A DNA stretch of 64,000 nucleotides from Streptomyces sp. NBC_01016 (GTDB taxonomy: Bacteria; Actinomycetota; Actinomycetes; Streptomycetales; Streptomycetaceae): contig NZ_JAPEOQ010000002.1 of NCBI RefSeq assembly GCF_026341035.1, positions 806,001 to 870,000 on the forward strand. The letters run 5' to 3'. Shown here piece by piece: positions 58,602 through 64,000 of this stretch. The position numbers were made by a program, and so were the translations under genes. Positions within the stretch are counted from its first letter, which is position 1, and every line of letters begins with the position of its first letter. The notes under the pieces are model-generated. The model did not search any database, was not told the DNA's origin, and saw only the letters and a list, made by a program, of their open reading frames with translations.

Positions 58602-59783
58602 ATGCCGTTGACCCCCGAGGACGTGCGGAACAAGCAGTTCACGACCGTCCGCCTCCGAGAAGGCTATGACGAGGACGAGGTCGATGCCTTCCTCGATGAG
58701 GTCGAAGCCGAACTGACCCGTCTTCTCCGAGAAAACGAAGACCTGCGGGCGAAACTAGCCGCAGCCACCCGCGCCGCTGCGCAGAACCAGCAGCAGGGCG
58801 GGATGCGCAAGGGTCCCGGCGGTCCTGGTGGCCCCGGTGGACCTGGCGGTCCCGGTGGACCCGAGGGTGGTCCGCAGGACCAGCAGCAGGGTCCCCCGCA
58901 GGGCATGCGAGGCCCGGGCGCCCCGGTGCCCGCTGGTATATCGGGCCCGCCGCAGCAGCAGATGGGCGGCCCCATGGGCGGCCCGCCCCAGCTGCCGAGC
59001 GGTGCCCCGCAGCTGCCGGCCGGTCCTGGTGGACACGGTCCGCAGGGTGGCCCGCAGGGTCCCGGCCCGATGGGCCAGGGGCCGATGGGCCAGCAGCCGC
59101 AGCTGGGCGGCCCGATGGGCGGTCCCATGGGCGGCCACGGTGGCCCGCAGCTGCCGCAGCCCGGTCAGGGCCCCGGTGGCGACAGCGCCGCCCGTGTCCT
59201 CTCGCTGGCCCAGCAGACCGCCGACCAGGCGATCGCCGAGGCCCGCTCCGAGGCGAACAAGATCGTCGGCGAGGCGCGCAGCCGTGCCGAGGGTCTTGAG
59301 CGTGACGCCCGTGCCAAGGCCGATGCCCTGGAGCGGGACGCGCAGGAGAAGCACCGCGTAGCGATGGGCTCCCTGGAGTCCGCCCGCGCCACGCTGGAGC
59401 GCAAGGTCGAGGACCTGCGCGGCTTCGAGCGCGAGTACCGCACGCGTCTGAAGTCGTACCTGGAGTCGCAGCTGCGCCAGCTGGAGACCCAGGCCGACGA
59501 CTCGCTGGCTCCGCCGCGTACGCCGGCGACCGCGAGCCTGCCGCCGTCCCCGGCGCCTTCCATGGCTCCGGCCGGTGCGGGTGCGCCGTCCTACGGTGGT
59601 GGCAACCAGTCGATGGGCGGTGGCAACCAGCAGAACGGCGGTCCGTCGTACGGCGGCGGCCAGCAGCAGATGTCGCCCGCGATGACGCAGCCGATGGCTC
59701 CGGTGCGGCCCCAGGGCCCGTCGCCGATGGGGCAGGCGCCCTCGCCGATGCGTGGGTTCCTCATCGACGAGGACGACAACTGA
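58602..59783 (+). CDS. divIVA: Polar growth determinant DivIVA
   Basis: A 393-residue DivIVA, the coiled-coil protein that marks hyphal tips and directs polar growth; it is essential in Streptomyces. The N-terminal lipid-binding domain (1-60) has MPLTPEDVRNKQFTTVRLRE and YDEDEVDAFLDEVEAELTRL. Residues 62-195 are a Pro/Gln/Gly-rich linker with GGPGGPGG and PQG-type repeats, a streptomycete hallmark. A second long coiled coil spans about 200-300, and the tail is Gln/Gly/Pro-rich, ending in MRGFLIDEDDN. GAGGTGAAGAG precedes the ATG. A very strong terminator follows. Confidence 0.96.
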   Translation: MPLTPEDVRNKQFTTVRLREGYDEDEVDAFLDEVEAELTRLLRENEDLRAKLAAATRAAAQNQQQGGMRKGPGGPGGPGGPGGPGGPEGGPQDQQQGPPQGMRGPGAPVPAGISGPPQQQMGGPMGGPPQLPSGAPQLPAGPGGHGPQGGPQGPGPMGQGPMGQQPQLGGPMGGPMGGHGGPQLPQPGQGPGGDSAARVLSLAQQTADQAIAEARSEANKIVGEARSRAEGLERDARAKADALERDAQEKHRVAMGSLESARATLERKVEDLRGFEREYRTRLKSYLESQLRQLETQADDSLAPPRTPATASLPPSPAPSMAPAGAGAPSYGGGNQSMGGGNQQNGGPSYGGGQQQMSPAMTQPMAPVRPQGPSPMGQAPSPMRGFLIDEDDN

Positions 59784-59835
59784 GCGGCGCGTTTGCTTGT
59801 AGCGCCAGGTAGTAGCTAGGCGTCGGCATTCATTC

Positions 59836-59877
59836 AGGCCTTGGCCCGGATCGTTTCTGCGATCCGGGCCAAGGCCT
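59836..59877 (+). terminator. Intrinsic terminator after divIVA
   Basis: An 18-base-pair perfect stem (AGGCCTTGGCCCGGATCG and its complement) with a TTTCTG loop, followed by TTTTTG. It is 53 bases after the divIVA stop and marks the end of the dcw cluster. Confidence 0.93.
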
Positions 59878-59945
59878 TTTTGCTGGCCGCTGGGGGTGGG
59901 CGTTCCGGTCGGCGTTCTGGTGTACGTAGGGGGTACGAAACGCCG

Positions 59946-60166
59946 AAGGGCCGTCTCGACAGAAACGTTTCTGGCGAGGCGGCCCTTGGGTCGTGGATCG
60001 TGACGGTCGGCCGTTCCTCCGGCCTCGGGGCTCTGCCCCGGACCCCGCTGCTCAATCGCCGCAGGGGCTTGAAAAAGCGATCGCCGGGCGGGCTTGATTT
60101 ATCAAGCCCGCCCGGCGATTGAGGGCAAGGGGGTCCGGGGGCGGAGCCCCCGGGGTGCAACCCCGG
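59946..60166. repeat. Array of large inverted repeats between convergent divIVA and ileS
   Basis: Four further palindromes lie in 220 bases. 59946-59987 is a 42-base near-palindrome with CAGAAACGTTTCTG at its centre. 60080-60119 is a perfect 19-base-pair inverted repeat (ATCGCCGGGCGGGCTTGAT) with a two-base centre. 60135-60153 (CCGGGGGC/GCCCCCGG) and 60150-60166 (CCGGGG/CCCCGG) are small hairpins close to the ileS stop. 60024-60048 is an exact inverted copy of the repeat at 1813-1837. They probably terminate leftward ileS transcription and include a dispersed Streptomyces repeat. No ORF. Confidence 0.8.
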
Positions 60167-60171
60167 TGCGG

Positions 60172-63318
<3,147 letters not shown>

Positions 63319-63612
63319 CAGTCTTCCTCCGGCGGATCTGCCTTCTTCCGTCGGAGGGACGAGAGGCTGCTGCGCCGTGTGCGGCGCGCTCCCGCGGTAC
63401 CACCCTCCTTGGCCCGCCGGGGCGTGGTGCGCTCCGGTGAGCCCCCTCATTGGGGTCGCGATACCGGGTCTACTGGCCGCGCCTTGCGGGCTGCGGTGTT
63501 CTTCCGGCGGCTCCGGGGTGATCTTCGCGTCGCGCTCGCCGCCGGGCTTCCACCGTCCCCGGTTCGCTCTTGGCTGCGTACGCCGCTACTCGGCCCCATC
63601 CACGCTTTTCGC
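63319..63612 (-). promoter_or_regulatory. ileS T-box riboswitch with Shine-Dalgarno sequestrator
   Basis: The leftward leader contains the T-box core AGGGTGGTACCGCGGGAGCGC (about 63390-63409), whose TGGT pairs with the tRNA acceptor end. A candidate Ile specifier ATC lies at 63520-63522 in GAAGATCACC. Downstream, CCTCCGACGG (63348-63357 complement) can pair with CCGCCGGAGG (63326-63335), burying the GGAGG of ileS. The absence of a terminator stem with a U tract argues for translational control, as described for actinobacterial ileS T-boxes with ultrashort stem I. A TACACT at 63620-63625 may be the -10 element. Confidence 0.9.
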
Positions 63613-63945
63613 TCCGCCCAGTGTACGGCGCCCGGGAGGGGGCGGCAGACCGGTTTTCGCGGGGGCCCGGGAGGGCGGGGTGCGGGTGCGTCCGGTGACC
63701 CGAATGGCCATACGCCGGCTGTCCGATCCTGGGTGGTCACCCGGCGGGCCGGGGGCGGCCGTGAGAGCGGCGGATTACCAAGCGGGGAGCTGGGCACAAC
63801 GCTTGCAGGTTCCTCGCGGGTCGGTCACGAGGCCGTCACGCGGGGGCGGGTCCCGTGGTGCGCCCCGTTGCCGCGGGCCTGGAGTCGATTTATCGTCCCA
63901 GCACGATTCGCGAGCAAGATCACAAATTGTGAAGGGGCCGCGACC
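63613..63945. other. Divergent intergenic region between ileS leader and the last gene
   Basis: No ORF is supportable in these 333 bases. On the leftward side is the probable ileS promoter (TACACT at 63620-63625). On the rightward side is an AT-rich stretch ending in the perfect palindrome TCACAAATTGTGA (63920-63932), 13 bases before the next start codon, which may be an operator. Confidence 0.5.
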
Positions 63946-64000
63946 ATGGTGGCGAAGAAGACCGCCGATCAGCAGTCGGAGTCCGGCAGAACCACGGGCG
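63946..64000 (+). CDS. Probable DksA/TraR-type regulator, N-terminus only (runs off right edge)
   Basis: Only 18 codons are present (MVAKKTADQQSESGRTTG). GAAGGGG lies 9 bases before the ATG. A start of this kind, next to ileS, matches the conserved DksA/TraR-type zinc finger gene in streptomycetes (S. coelicolor SCO2075, recalled), which has a long Lys/Ala-rich N-terminal extension before the zinc finger. No domain is visible within the window, so the call rests on position and the first residues. Confidence 0.5.
   Translation, partial: MVAKKTADQQSESGRTTG

Noticed and set aside
58800..59190. Repeat-rich stretch in divIVA as an inserted element
   Set aside because: It is in frame and encodes the Pro/Gln/Gly-rich linker typical of Streptomyces DivIVA.

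Overview
The window is a high-GC chromosomal segment of a Streptomyces-type actinomycete. The evidence is strong third-position G/C bias, frequent GTG/TTG starts, many apparently leaderless genes, and families typical of the genus: the ROK glucokinase GlkA, a PQG-rich long DivIVA, SAV_6107-type HEPN, DUF3040 and DUF5304 proteins, and the class II DAHP synthase. As I recall it, gene order follows the conserved Streptomyces core around S. coelicolor SCO2131 to SCO2075; this is recalled, not searched. I see no insertion sequence, prophage, tRNA, rRNA or CRISPR array, and nothing that looks like an accessory island.

Left part (1-23 kb): the start of an acyl-CoA ligase (leftward), then rightward a metallophosphatase, an SRPBCC protein, an ArsA-like ATPase, a DUF5304 protein, glucokinase GlkA and an EEP hydrolase. 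A leftward esterase/membrane-protein pair follows. Then come a PlsC acyltransferase, a MacS/MacR-like two-component pair, 6-phosphofructokinase and a D-2-hydroxyacid dehydrogenase. An aromatic block holds a fused anthranilate synthase behind a Trp-Trp-Trp attenuator, divergent from class II DAHP synthase. An iron block has bacterioferritin-associated ferredoxin behind an iron box, convergent with bacterioferritin. Next are a sulfite-oxidase-like molybdoenzyme, endonuclease IV, a four-PASTA Ser/Thr kinase, and thiO-thiS-thiG behind a TPP riboswitch.

Middle (23-41 kb): a ferredoxin reductase, an Rv2175c-type DNA-binding protein (the likely partner of the PASTA kinase), thiE, metF, a Tyr/Gln-rich membrane protein, an FAD-dependent desaturase-like enzyme, and a TetR / YhgE-Pip / degenerate ABC ATPase cassette with a palindromic operator. 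HEPN, methyltransferase and DUF3040 genes follow, then a tightly coupled MoxR-DUF58-transglutaminase operon and a beta-carbonic anhydrase.

Right part (41.5-60 kb) is the division and cell wall (dcw) cluster: rsmH, ftsL, ftsI, murE, murF, mraY, murD, ftsW, murG, ftsQ, ftsZ, pgeF, yggS, sepF, yggT, divIVA. These genes make lipid II, build the divisome and organise polar growth. mraZ, murC, ddl and ftsA are not in the cluster. A hairpin-dense convergent region separates it from ileS, which has a T-box leader with a visible Shine-Dalgarno sequestrator. The window ends in the first codons of a probable DksA/TraR-type regulator.

The content is mostly well-conserved core genome. The best second-look items are cis-regulatory (trp attenuator, TPP riboswitch, iron box, ileS T-box, the ftsQ-ftsZ intergenic repeats, a perfect palindrome before the last gene) and two ATPases with substituted nucleotide-binding residues. 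I found no convincing wholly new system.
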